Shown in pieces: positions 32,175 through 42,824 of a stretch of 64,000 nucleotides of DNA. Under the pieces are notes generated by a model. The model was not told where the DNA came from. It ran no database searches and was given only the letters and a program-made list of their open reading frames with translations. The stretch is from Lindgomyces ingoldianus (lineage: Eukaryota; Ascomycota; Dothideomycetes; Pleosporales; Lindgomycetaceae). Numbering within the stretch: position 1 is the stretch's first letter; every line of letters starts with the position of its first letter. The stretch spans positions 1,895,132 to 1,959,131 of the forward strand of contig NW_022985164.1 in the NCBI RefSeq assembly GCF_010093535.1, written 5' to 3'. Made by a program: the position numbers and the translations under genes.

Positions 32175-35100
32175 CTAAGGTCCTTCAGCCTGTCGCGACG
32201 GCCGAGGTCGGGGCGGTTGGTGATGCTTCACGCTCCATCCTTGGACGCTCCTTCGCATTCCCAACGTCTTTCTCTGCCCAGCAGATTGACCTTGTAACTG
32301 TCCCATCGATGTGGTATGGAACGTGGAAGCAGAGCGGAAGCCAGAGAACGTCAAAGGAGCAATCCCATTGGAGACTTTCGTCGGGATTCCTTCTCCGTTC
32401 ACGCCTTCCTCATTAACTGAGAATCCCTGTGATTCAAGATCTTGGTCATCGTCTAGTTTGACGGGCGAACTTGACAATAGGACATATCTAATTCCTCCGA
32501 TTTCGGGTTCAGGGTCGAGTTTCTTGGGTTTGTTACTCATCGGCGTACTTCGTGGTCTGTGAGTTGAAAAAGATGGGGCTTTGTAGGGTCGAGGAGTTGG
32601 ATCGGACAGTTTCCGAACGTTGGAGATGTCACTTAGGGGAAGAGCTGGTTGCGAGAGGGTAGATTGAGAGCAAGGTAACGACGGAACCTTTGTAGAAGCC
32701 AGTAGAAAATTCGATTCCTCCGAGATAGTGCTCCCTGATCTCGCAAAAAAACTTGTGATGCTTCCCTGTCCTGCTGGCCGGGGCTTTACGGATTTAGTCC
32801 GTGCCGAGTTCATCTCCATTCTCCTCCCTACAATCTTTCTGGAGCTCGCTTCCTGAGCAGCGACGAGCATACGGATGGATTCGGCCTCCTGGAGCACTTT
32901 GTGATGAGTGCTGGCAGTCGTGAACCCACTCTTCTCGTTCTGCATTGTTGTGCTCGATATGGAATAGCTGCCAGCGTTCGTTATTGTCGCTGGAGCCTTT
33001 GCACCACCAAGGCCCTTTGGAGTCTCTAGTCTCCGGCGTTTGAATGAAGGGATTGTCCCTTCGTTGTGTGAGGCTGGTGCCCCCCATGATGCTTCCTCGC
33101 CATCTATCTCCTCTCGATTGAGCGGATATTGGTCATCTTCCATGCACGCAACGGAATCACGTGCTGTTTCAACATCGGAGGTCCGGGGGCAAGGTCGCCG
33201 GAGAATTCGGGAGAGGTCCTGGATGACAGAAGATCCAAATGATGGGCCGCGAAAGCTGAAAAACTTCTGGATGCTTCGCGAAGATACAAACTTGGATAAA
33301 GTAGTTTCCTCCTGAGCGGATTGCTTGACGGGACAGCTCAGATATAGCAAGCCCTGTGCTCGTGTCATGCCAACGTACAGTAACCGTCGTTCTTCGTCGT
33401 GGTCCTCAGCTCTTGAGTGAGGTATTGACCCGTCGTATACTGCGGGGATGAATACAACCGGCCACTCAAGACCTTTGGCAGCATGTATTGTGGAGATGGT
33501 AACTTGGTCGGGTTGTTCTCCGTCTGGCCTCTCTACCTCAGTTGATAAGGCGACATTGGCAAGGAATTTCGATAGGATGTCTGCAGCAGTGTCTTTCCTT
33601 TGTTCGACACCCTCGACGACTGGGAGTGCGTCCTCCGCATTCTCTTCATTCCCGGCGGTAGAAGCCATCTGAGTTGCCTGGGCTACAAGTTCCTCGACGT
33701 TCGCCCAGCGCTCTTCCCAATTATCTTTGTGAGTGCTCTTGAGGTACGCCTGGAATGATATCTTCTGAAGCACGTGGAATATTAGATCAACAAGGTAACA
33801 CTCCTCGCCGTCGTCAGGGAGAAGCTTCCGACGCGATGTGAGAATAAGATTCACGAACGAATCGATACCTTTCTGTGCTTGCGTCGAAATTTTGGTATGA
33901 GGCCTGCTCCTACCTTGAGCGCAATTGAGAATGAGATTCCAAAGAGTGATCTTTCTCGTCTCGGCTTCCTCAAGCAACGCCTTCACCGTCACATCGCCGA
34001 TCTTTCGCGAAGGAATATTGATGACCCTCGTAAGCGCGTCGTTGTGATCTGGCTGGTTGATTATGCGCAAATAGTCGAGCATGATCTTAATCTCTGCGCG
34101 GTCGAAGAATCGCCGACCTCCAACCATTCGATACGGAACGCCAGCTTTGCCAAGTGCTCTCTCAATAGAAAGTGATAGCGCTGCAGAGCGAAGAAGAATG
34201 GCGTAGTCATTGAAGTTCAGGAGGCCAGCTGTCAAAGTCTTCGATCGACTGATCTCCTCAACAATCCACTGTGCTTCCACATGTGCTGTGGCGAGGTGGC
34301 GGAGAGTTGGCTGCTCGCCAACGCAATGAGTGGCCAGCAATGCCTTATCCGGTCTGCTTTCGTCTTGTTCGATGATAGCCATAGCTGAACTCAAGATAGA
34401 GCCGGAGGAGCGGTAGTTCATTTCCAAATTTATGACAATGGATTCCGGATAGTCTTTCCTCATGCGATGGAGGTTTTTTATTTCTGCAGAACGAAAACTG
34501 TAGATGCTCTGATCGGGATCTCCAACAATGGTAATGCGTTTCATTCGTTGAGCCATCAAAGTCATCAACTCATATTGGACGTTATTTGTGTCCTGATATT
34601 CGTCGATTAGGACAGCCTGAATGCTCGAGACACAAGCTGGGTGTTTGTTGAGAAGATCCGTGCAGCGTAACAGGAGATCGTCATAATCTAAGAGATTTGA
34701 CGCTTTGAGAGTTTCCTGGTACTCTGTGTACACGCAGGCAAATTCATGTTCTTCCGCTTTCTTGGTAGTCGCCGCAAACTGGTCTGCCGTGGTTCCTTTC
34801 GACTTCAACTTCGAGATCCGGGATTTGGCATGGGAAGGTTCCACGGTATATTGATGCCGCGAAACAATGCGTTTTATGATGGCCTGACTGTCGGATGTGT
34901 CGGCGATTCCAAAATTCTTCTCAACTCCAATCTCTTGGCCGTACCGGACAAGAAAGCGTCGGGCCACGGAATGGAATGTTCCCAGGATCAATTTCGCTTC
35001 AATGCCATCTCCAACCATGCCTCGAATCCTCTCTTTCATCTCACGCGCCGCTTTGATCGTGAATGTGCAAACGATAATGTTCCATGGCTGAAGGCGTTCA

Positions 35101-35240
35101 TGATTAATGAGGTACGCGACGCGCGCTGTTAATGTTTTGGTTTTCCCAGACCCTGGGGGAGCAAGAACCTGCACAACAGACGCAGGACTAGTTACCGCAC
35201 TTTTCTGAGCCGCATTGAGTCCTTCCAGAAGTACATCCAT
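32175..35240 (-). CDS. SRS2: ATP-dependent DNA helicase Srs2 (UvrD superfamily 1)
   Basis: Single-exon 1021-residue 3'-5' helicase that strips Rad51 from DNA and blocks unwanted recombination at forks. The UvrD motifs are intact: Q-motif region LNAAQKSAV, Walker A APPGSGKT at residues 27-34, motif II IDEYQDTN, motif III GDPDQSIYSFRSA, motif IV region LEMNYRSS, motif V/VI TISTIHAAKGLEWPVVF and LLYVGMTRA. The C-terminal 350 residues are disordered-looking. They contain a canonical PCNA-binding PIP box, QGSITSFF (825-832), and about 90 residues later YVLLSSSPV followed by an Asp/Glu run (919 onward), which looks like a SUMO-interaction motif. Yeast Srs2 likewise has PCNA- and SUMO-binding elements in its tail, there at the extreme C-terminus. 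Confidence 0.93.
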   Translation of the reverse strand: MDVLLEGLNAAQKSAVTSPASVVQVLAPPGSGKTKTLTARVAYLINHERLQPWNIIVCTFTIKAAREMKERIRGMVGDGIEAKLILGTFHSVARRFLVRYGQEIGVEKNFGIADTSDSQAIIKRIVSRHQYTVEPSHAKSRISKLKSKGTTADQFAATTKKAEEHEFACVYTEYQETLKASNLLDYDDLLLRCTDLLNKHPACVSSIQAVLIDEYQDTNNVQYELMTLMAQRMKRITIVGDPDQSIYSFRSAEIKNLHRMRKDYPESIVINLEMNYRSSGSILSSAMAIIEQDESRPDKALLATHCVGEQPTLRHLATAHVEAQWIVEEISRSKTLTAGLLNFNDYAILLRSAALSLSIERALGKAGVPYRMVGGRRFFDRAEIKIMLDYLRIINQPDHNDALTRVINIPSRKIGDVTVKALLEEAETRKITLWNLILNCAQGRSRPHTKISTQAQKGIDSFVNLILTSRRKLLPDDGEECYLVDLIFHVLQKISFQAYLKSTHKDNWEERWANVEELVAQATQMASTAGNEENAEDALPVVEGVEQRKDTAADILSKFLANVALSTEVERPDGEQPDQVTISTIHAAKGLEWPVVFIPAVYDGSIPHSRAEDHDEERRLLYVGMTRAQGLLYLSCPVKQSAQEETTLSKFVSSRSIQKFFSFRGPSFGSSVIQDLSRILRRPCPRTSDVETARDSVACMEDDQYPLNREEIDGEEASWGAPASHNEGTIPSFKRRRLETPKGLGGAKAPATITNAGSYSISSTTMQNEKSGFTTASTHHKVLQEAESIRMLVAAQEASSRKIVGRRMEMNSARTKSVKPRPAGQGSITSFFARSGSTISEESNFLLASTKVPSLPCSQSTLSQPALPLSDISNVRKLSDPTPRPYKAPSFSTHRPRSTPMSNKPKKLDPEPEIGGIRYVLLSSSPVKLDDDQDLESQGFSVNEEGVNGEGIPTKVSNGIAPLTFSGFRSASTFHTTSMGQLQGQSAGQRKTLGMRRSVQGWSVKHHQPPRPRPSRQAEGP

Positions 35241-35637
35241 TGAGGGTGCTGGTCCATGGGATATGTTTGGTGTGAAGGGACAAGGGGTGAGACTTGGAGT
35301 CCAGGAAGCACACGGGCCAGCTACCTAAACCGCGCTATCACGTGCGCTTTAACTGAATTGATACTAGCGTGGAATCTAACTATCTGCCTCGACGCCAGCA
35401 CAAAATTTCTCCAGTCCTGGGAATTCCTTAGGCTACTCCCCGCCACTCATTGTTATCTAATGCGTTTGTCCCGTCGTTGAATTAACTTCTTCCTCCTCAC
35501 CTAATTTATTCTCAATTTGGACTGGCATGGTGGCTTCTCCTTTAACTGCATTGTGTTCTCCACAAATCAGCCGCCTAGAGGTAGTGCAGACAGCCAAATG
35601 AAGAGACGAAGAGAACGAACTTGACTGTAAACTCCTT
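35241..35637. other. Intergenic, SRS2 promoter
   Basis: 5' flank of SRS2 on one side and the 3' edge of the MFS relic on the other. No gene supported. Confidence 0.3.
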
Positions 35638-36437
35638 CTAATATGTCATCTTGGTGTAATGCGACTGTAATGCCTGCAGGCGAGAGTCTAAGGCCGTTGG
35701 ACAGAGCATCGATGAACTATAGATGGAGCTGAAAGAACAGGGAGTCAAATATCCCAGACTTTTGATGGAATACAGTGTAGGAGATTCCACCGTTTGTTTT
35801 CGGCCAAATACTAGAGCATTGAGATAAAAAGGACCGGTACAACCCAGTATCAGTAAGAGACCGTGAAGGATTCCGGTTCGGAGCGTGAAGCTGTTCGAAT
35901 TCACCGAGCTGTCCAATACTAGCGGCGTTTTAACAACGAACAATGGCAGGGCTATTAGAAGTATTCGTTGGGACCTAATAGCCCACCACATTTCCTTAAT
36001 GCTTTCTTGGAAGGACTGCGGCTCGAAATCCGCCAACGCAATCTGATCACACTGATGGATTGTGCTCGTTTCTGCGACGAAGAATGCAGCAAAAACAGTC
36101 GCGGGCATAGTCAAGACGAAACAAGGTACAGCTCCCACGCAACGCTCGCTAATGTCCAGGGAACATTAATTCTCAGGGCAATTAGAAATACAATGGCCAC
36201 ACTAGTCTTAATGATTGCCTAGTTGTAAACCCGTACAACCCCTTCAATTGCTCTTCTGGATATCACATCGCAGCTCCAGTTCTGCACAAAATTACAATGC
36301 GCCGCCGTCAAACCACTTAGCCCTCTAAGCACTGAGGGGTCTATATTTGTCCGGCTCGATCGTAAACCCAGAAGCCCGCTAAGGATAGAGGAAACCAGTA
36401 GCACTAATACCGATCGTCTGTTTGATTCCCCAGTCAT
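35638..36437 (-). pseudogene. MFS transporter relic
   Basis: Two minus-strand pieces in order. The upstream piece (36437-36219) contains IDPSVLRGLSGLTAAHCNF, close to the loop after the first membrane helix of fungal multidrug-type MFS proteins. The downstream piece (36138-35638) has MPATVFAAFFVAETST, then ESIKEMWWAIRSQRILLIAL and PLFVVKTPLVLDSS, the central loop and seventh helix of the same group. Between and after them the frame is lost, the stretch linking helices 2-6 is largely missing, and the end runs into unrelated sequence. Intact relatives export or import small molecules. Together with the oxygenase relic next to it, it suggests an old metabolite gene cluster. Confidence 0.72.
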
Positions 36438-37039
36438 TTAAATATTACACTGCCAAAGGGAGATGCCGCTACCCAAACGGGCATCCTCTATCTTGTTTGT
36501 CTGCGCTGCTACGGCTTGCGAGGTTGGTTTCCCGCCTCCAGATCCTAACACAGACATTAGCACTAGGAAATTGGTGAATGGTGACAAGAAACTTCCCTAG
36601 TCCGTTTAAGGCCACATATAATCCTGCTGCCGCCGCCCCGGTCTATACGTAAGAACTTCCCTATATCTAAGTAGAAAGCTTCCATTTATTTTCGTGTCTT
36701 CTCTTGTCTTGATCTGGCCATTTCCCCACGTAAGTAGCTCTTAAGGTGGTGCGACCACACAGAGTAGTTGCTAGTTCAGTATTGAAACTATGATGGCGGA
36801 GATAAGCGCTCCAAACTCTTTGATGGCCGTACTGGACCTCTTCACATTGCTTAAGTTCAGATCGCCGTTGTGCTATCCTGGCCTAGATAGGCCACCGGAA
36901 CGATGACTGAACATGGATAAGCATTTCGACCCACATGTCCGCAATCTCAAATCAGCTCGCCCGAGACTATATCCAAGCACGCTTTTTACTTGCCGCCTCA
37001 CTATCAACTACGATATCCTCTTGATCAACAATCCCGATC
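36438..37039. other. Gap between two relics
   Basis: No surviving frame. Lies between the 5' ends of two decayed, divergently oriented genes, so it may once have been their shared promoter. Confidence 0.3.
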
Positions 37040-38060
37040 ATGGCGATAGCCCCAACAGCTGAGGCACTTGACGAGCTTCACCTCCAGAAAGTTATATCTA
37101 GAAAGAGGGCAGCCAGCTGGGGAGGCGGATTCGCAGATATTCCTACTGTCGGCGTGTCTCGTGTGTACAGTCGTCACTTGATGATGGAATTGCTCTTGCA
37201 AAGGAAGCACGAGCAGCATGAACAGACGTAGGCGTCATGCAAATCAAGAACCGTGGGTTAATTGAGACATTATCAAGACAACCTTTACTGCAATGAATGC
37301 TTTTTTGGTGTTCCAGTGGAGACTAAATTCCAGGTCTATCAACCAAAAACCGCTCGCTTTCATGGATATGAGCCTCTGTACGAGACGAATGATAATATGT
37401 TTAAACTGGGAGGCGAGTATTGACACTGATGTGTATATCTACTCCAAAATAACTGTTGACTACAGATTTCAAGGACGCATTTTCTTGGGGTATAAGCCCG
37501 AGAACGACCCCGAAGCGCCAGCTAGACATGCCTGAAATCTTGATTTAATCTAGTGTCGGGCTAGCAGAATCAGTACTGCCGGTTTCAAGTCCAGAGTTCT
37601 CCCCTACCAACAGGCCTTGATTAAGTTTACGCGAAAGTTCTTTCGTATATTCGCACTCGCTCTCGAGCTTCCCGAAGTATACTTAGACAAGAAGGTGACA
37701 GCGCCGATAGCAGCTGTTCGTGTTGTACTATTAACTGGTTTGGATGTATATACCAACATTGAACGTGGGTTGAGATGTTCGATGTCAATCTGGCCGACAT
37801 GTTCATGCACATGACCAATGATACCCTTCTGTCCAACGTTCGTTGGGTGGTGAACAAAGGCACGGTGGATCTGTACTCACTCTCATTCTTCTTCGGTGTC
37901 AACTCGAATGAATTGATAGAAGACCTCCCGACTTGTATTTCGAAGGACGACTGGCCAAATACAGGCCAATCACAACTATTTATGGAGTTGAGCTTTGAAC
38001 TTTCCATGTGCAGTCACCGACTTGTAAGACCTACCCGAATTCCCCTTGACACTCAAATAG
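37040..38060 (+). pseudogene. 2-oxoglutarate/Fe(II) oxygenase (isopenicillin N synthase-like) relic
   Basis: Fragments in family order but several frames: the N-terminus MAIAPTAEALDELH and FADIPTVGVSRVYSRHL; then, shifted, IALAKEARAA, a stop and TDVGVMQIKNRGLIETLS; then FFGVPVETKFQVYQPKTARF, GYEPLYETNDN, GYKPENDPEAPA, LPYQQALIKFTRKFFRIFAL (junction of two frames), LELPEVYLDKK; and the C-terminal MFDVNLADMFMHMTNDTLLS, RWVVNKGTVDLYSLSFFFGV. The His of the HxD metal site is not recoverable in frame, and the second metal His would fall in the RWVVNK segment, where it appears as Trp. Intact homologues oxidise small molecules, often in secondary metabolism. This copy is dead. Confidence 0.82.
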
Positions 38061-38818
38061 AAGACTCTAAGTTGTCCGGCACAAGTACCCGAAGGCGAAG
38101 AGCATGCTAGAAACGTGCCCCAAAGAGCTCGTCGTTCGTGATGGTATTCCGCTCTATACGTGATCATCTGACAGTATCACCATGTACCAACAAGATGTTC
38201 TAATTTTGTCCCGTCGATCGCGGATGTCGTAATTAAGATTAAGCCACTTCATCTGGAGATTCTGGAGGGCTCAAACGCAGGAACAAATAAGTTTCGCGCC
38301 ACATCTGAGAAACAAAACAATTTCTATTGGTCAAAATGTGGCTTGCAGCGTTCGAGGTGTTTTGTGCGACAGCTTGGCATTCCCGAAATTTCGTATTCGG
38401 TGATTGGTATGTGGCACACTTCCTCTCCTCACCTCCCTTCGCCATCATCGCCGACAGAAAATCGCAAAAGTAGCTGAGAATGCGAAGTACGATTCTACGC
38501 CTCTGATGTCAATGTCTTCGCCCGCATATCATTGTCCTACTGATATGTATGAGGTGTTTTTTTGCAAGGTTGCAGCATATGAGAATACGACCTGTGGGGC
38601 GGACATCGGGTTTCAGAGAGATTCTCAGCTGTGCAGGTATCTGCAAGTTGCCTCCTTACTTTCGTCTCGTTTTGGTCAATTATATATGAGGTCGCGAAGT
38701 TTATGGAAATGGATTCTTTCACTCATCATCCGAGCAATCCTTTCTTACCCCAGTCAATCCTTCGAGGAACTCAGTGAATTGTCTGTCTAATTGTATTACA
38801 ATACCTCCAGTATTTAAG
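38061..38818. other. Intergenic, promoter of the secreted hydrolase
   Basis: Short frames only (for example 38404-38790) with no family features. A TATTTAAG box lies just before the next start codon (38811-38818). Confidence 0.3.
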
Positions 38819-39739
38819 ATGCACTTTCAACTCGTCACTTCCCTGCTCTTCGCCGCCGCTGCAGTCGAAGCAACTGTCGCTTTCCCGCGCTCATCTGTCA
38901 ACGGTGCTTGCACTGGTTCAGGCGGAGCCCCAGGTGTCTGCGTTGCTACCTCGTCTTGCACCAAAAGTGGAGGAACCTTCATCTCCAACGCTTGTCCCGG
39001 CACTCCGGAGGACATCAAGTGCTGTACCAAGCCGAAATGCAGCAGTGGCAACCAGAGCGGCGACTGTCGCTGGAAGCAAGACTGCACCGGAGCTAAGCAA
39101 AGTCTTATTCAGAACCTTTGTCCCGGCCCGGATGCGTTCCAGTGCTGCGTCGGTGAAGCATCGACACCACCTCCCAGTAGTGGGTCGAACTTGGGAGAGA
39201 AGATTTTGGCAAAGGCCAAGACTCAGGAGGGAGTACCCTGTAAGCTATATTCTCTCACATACCGCCTTCCTACAGCTTAGATTCGCTAACCATCGCTACA
39301 GATCACTGGGCTGGTGGAAATTGCAAAGGTCCAACCGGCGGGGGCTTCGATTGCTCCGGGCTCGTCTCATGGGCTGTGTGCCAAGTCACTGGTCGTGACT
39401 TATTCTCAGAGGGCCTGAGGGTCACGAGGAGCATGTATTGCGCTAAAGAGAGCAAGCTGAAGTACAAGTAAGTTCTTCCACCTGTCACACTGCTTGTTTG
39501 ATCGATGCTAATTCCAACGTAGGAAAATCGCGTGGGCCAATCGCCGCGCTGGAGATGCCGTCTTCTTTGGTGGTAAGTGCGACTGTGCCAACAATCCAGA
39601 GGGTATCCACCATGTCGGTTTGATGATGAACAGTGGTTATGATATGTGGAATGCTTTGAAGACTGGGACGAATATCCGACACGATAATTTCAAAGGTTGG
39701 AGTGAGTCGGCCTGCCCATATGTTATTCGGTTTGAGTAG
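38819..39739 (+). CDS. Secreted NlpC/P60 peptidoglycan hydrolase-like protein
   Basis: Three exons (38819-39239, 39302-39467, 39523-39739) give 267 residues. A signal peptide is clear (MHFQLVTSLLFAAAAVEA). Two tandem Cys-rich modules follow, each with the pattern C..C..C and CPGTPEDIKCC or CPGPDAFQCC, as seen ahead of some fungal bacterial-wall hydrolases. The C-terminal NlpC/P60 domain has the catalytic Cys158 in GGGFDCSGLVSWAV and the catalytic His226 in GIHHVGLMM. Bacterial relatives cut peptide bridges in peptidoglycan; fungi have no such wall, so the likely target is competing bacteria and an origin by transfer from bacteria is plausible. A Cys-containing insert (GGKCDCANNPEG) precedes the His. 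All introns fit. Confidence 0.88.
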
Positions 39740-40745
39740 GCAATGGAAAGAGCAACACGGGATTGATACAGGACGAAAGTCATGCCGTGGACTGTAGACT
39801 AAAGTGAAGCTGTTAGTCTTAATGCTAGTCAATATTTTTCCTGGCCCGCGCCCCCAGATTCATATGCCGATGTATGCAATCAAGTACTGATTTGCAGCGG
39901 ACCTTCGAGAGTCTTTCTCATTGAAGCGGAGTGAGAAGTTTCAAGTCCGGGACTCGACAGGAGGCAGTTATCCGGATTCCAGCGCAACTCGGCGTAGTAG
40001 AGGCGGATGGCTCCACCCAAAGAGGTGAAATTCTTGAGATCAAATGTACCGTGTCCATCTTTTCTCATAGGAAGTTAAATCTCACCTTAGAATCTTCGAA
40101 ACATGTGAAATTACAGTAGAAACAATAGGCAAATTTTTTTTATTTTTTTTTAAATTTTTTTTTTTCAAGAAATCAAGACCGTATCATATCAATTTTCAAC
40201 AAAGTAGATATATGAGAATAGCTAACCGTATTTGGTCGGAAATAACCACTCAAAGAAAGCCTGGTTGTTGGGGTCTAATTAACTAGGTAGTCAGGGAGGC
40301 GCGTACTTGAACATGTACTCGCCGGTAATCGACCGTCTAGCAAAAATACCCTCCTGTTGCTTCTCCTACTCTGCTGGTCTGAAACCTCGTCGAAAATAGT
40401 TGGTCATAATTGAAGAATCGCATTCATCGCTCTTACATGATATATGACTTGATATGGTGTGTCGCGTTTTAGTTCAAGCTTTCGTCCATATACCACTTAG
40501 AAGGGACATCCTAGGACCAAACTGTCAATTTAAGCCACCCGTTCGATATCAATGTCTTGCACCTGATTCTCTCATCCCGATACCACCTCCCTTCCCACCT
40601 CAGGTATCCACGTAACCCATAGGACCTCTCATTGGTCCCCATAATCACTCGGTATAGTTCTGTTCTGCTTGTACCCTCTCCGCTTGCCCATACAGGAACC
40701 TAAAACAAGATCCAAGTTCCTCGAGGAGAACCTTCAACAACCAAA
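39740..40745. other. Gene-free stretch with A/T low-complexity tract
   Basis: About 40131-40171 is nearly pure A/T (long T runs). No gene supported. Confidence 0.35.
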
Positions 40746-41010
40746 ATGAAGCTCTTTCTTCTCCTGGTGTTTTAATTCTCGCTGCATTGGCAGCAACCGC
40801 CCTAGCCAGCAAGACTGAGAAACTAGGCCCGTGCGACAAAGGTGGCCGCAACTATCTTGCTTGCAGAATCGTATGTATTTAAACTAAATCTATCGTAACC
40901 TTGTAATCACGGGCTTACAAGAGTGACACCGGTGTGGTAACCTACCCCAATGCTGCAATTCTTGTGAGGTTTACAGCTGCCATTCCCAGGACATAGGTCA
41001 CCATTCCGCC
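40746..41010 (+). pseudogene. Small secreted Cys-containing protein, frameshifted relic
   Basis: An ATG opens MKLFLLLVF and stops, but the next register continues as a signal-peptide tail and mature start (VLILAALAATALASKTEKLG, then PCDKGGRNYLACRI). A one-base change near 40770 would join them. A GTATGT donor follows at once and a TTACAAG acceptor occurs about 50 nt later, after which SDTGVVTYPNAAILV reads to a stop. The size, signal peptide and context resemble the intact small secreted gene at 42016. The exact 3' end is uncertain. Confidence 0.45.
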
Positions 41011-42015
41011 TTTCTAATCAGGATATCTCAGAGTCTCACATTTTCTGGGTGAAACTCGACAGAAAGTGCACGTATAATCGTTGCCAGCTTGGTGCGCCGA
41101 TCCCGCTGCCTGCGATTGCGCCTAGCGACTCCATGCAAGTTCTTATCGCCTGGCGAACGATACATTTATAGTGTGTAGGCAAGGACCTTGTATTTATGGC
41201 ATAGGAAATGTTGATTAATTAGTATAAGGGCCCATTATGAACAGCATTGTCTGAATCTTGCTTGTGACTCGAGTCTAAGTGCTTCGGAGGTCACTTGACC
41301 CTGCTTGAATCTTCACCGTCGTTATCACACTTTCCAAGCTTCTTCCGCACCACTACTCACCACCCGTGAGCTAATTGTCACTCTCCCAATCTATACAAAG
41401 CCATTTACTGTATCCTAGTCATTCCCCGCACCCTAGTCACAGCGCTAAATGCCCCTCAATTTGAAGAGGTAGGTAGGAGCTTAATGATGGGTGCGTATAT
41501 GGGCCAACGCTCAAAGAGCGTATGGATCGTCACATTTGCTTCTCATCTCGAGCTACCAACCCAACCACCTCGAGGACAGAATGAATAACCTTGGATTTCG
41601 AATTCACTCTGTCGGGGCTTCTGACCCGTAGAAGGGGAAACAGCCAGCGTTGCTCAAGGGGGTTAACAGCATTGAGTAGATTTGTCCCTTGCTTGAACTG
41701 TAATTAGACAGATTACTACAGAGAATACTGTGTGTGAACAACCACATTCACATGACGTCAAGGTTGTGGCACTGACTGAGATTACCCTTGACCGCCTCCC
41801 GGGGTTCTGCCTGTAGTCCATGCTTTGAACACTGAACGGTGAATTCCACACCGCTCAAGCTTTGTCTATTCACTTCACGTTTACCTCAAGCTCATCTCTT
41901 TGAGGGCACTCCCCATCTCTCTCTCCACCCAACCCTCCATACTAAACCAACTTCAACTCAGCACTTATTTACCAACTATATGCTCAAACAGCAACCCATT
42001 ACTTCATCAGCCACC
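41011..42015. other. Intergenic
   Basis: Promoter of the next small secreted gene. No further frame supported; some Cys codons around 41060-41125 may belong to the preceding relic. Confidence 0.3.
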
Positions 42016-42267
42016 ATGAAGCTCACTCTATTTATCACCACCGCCCTCGCCGCCTTTGTGGCCGCCGCTCCACCAGTCACTAACCTCAAGCGCGACAAGA
42101 TCTGCGATGAATGCGATAGGTTCCATGGAAAGTGTCAAGAGGTACGGTTATTTCCAGATTTTTTCTGTATCTCATCCACTGATTCAATGTTTAAGGACTG
42201 TGGCTGGTGGCCGGGCTGCTTCACTGCCTGCGACGTCAAGACCTGTCACCACCTCGACGAAAGTTAA
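42016..42267 (+). CDS. Small secreted cysteine-rich protein
   Basis: Two exons (42016-42141, 42196-42267) give 65 residues. The start has a perfect CCACC context. A signal peptide (MKLTLFITTALAAFVAAA) is followed by a KR site (TNLKRDKI) and a Cys-rich mature peptide (CDECDRFHGKCQEDCGWWPG, then CFTACDVKTC), eight Cys in about 40 residues, an effector-like layout. The 54-nt intron contains no stop and keeps frame, so retention gives a longer protein. The stop comes right after HHLDES, yet a further in-register Cys-coding run (CKDHCDYNQC, 42319-42351) lies behind a CTAAC branch and AAAG acceptor, suggesting a lost third exon. No named family. Confidence 0.75.
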   Translation: MKLTLFITTALAAFVAAAPPVTNLKRDKICDECDRFHGKCQEVRLFPDFFCISSTDSMFKDCGWWPGCFTACDVKTCHHLDES

Positions 42268-42824
42268 ACCCTTTTTGATCGCTGAAGTTCTCGATTAGCT
42301 AACGATTTTGGTGTAAAGTGTAAGGACCATTGTGACTACAACCAGTGCTAGGTGCAGCATGCGTCCCCGGTTGCAGCCTGTCTCACATCACCTCACAACA
42401 AGAATGAATTTACCCGACCAATGATTTCGAATACGGCCTCTGACGTGGGTGATTGAATGGGCTATTACACGGTGCATACATTGGATCCTGGGAATATAAA
42501 CACAGTCAACAAAACAGAAGGATAGCCAGGACTTAGTGCACAGGAGATGGTCTACATGGTACATGTCTAGGGATCTCTAGATCATGGGATAATAGTAAAT
42601 TGACTTCTCCTTCACAAAGTCTTAACATTGGGTAAAATTGAAGACTGTCCAGTGCTGCCTTCCTGATTGAAGTCACTCGCTGCGGTGTTAGGCAACATCT
42701 TGGTATTGAAAGCGGGGCTATGCCAGAGATCGACCTTGAAATATAACGATTTCATGAAGCTATCTAATTTATACGCTTACTCAAATAAACTTAACCAGTT
42801 CAGAAAACCTGAAGGTCAATGCAC
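42268..42824. other. 3' flank with possible lost exon
   Basis: Contains TGT AAG GAC... to TAG at 42319-42351, an orphan Cys-rich reading run discussed under findings. Otherwise nothing recognised. Confidence 0.3.

Noticed and set aside
40021..40036. AGAGGTGAAATTCTTG, identical to a highly conserved 18S rRNA stretch
   Set aside because: The match ends abruptly on both sides and the flanking bases do not follow 18S rRNA. I treat it as an isolated short match; a BLAST of 39890-40120 against rRNA would settle it.
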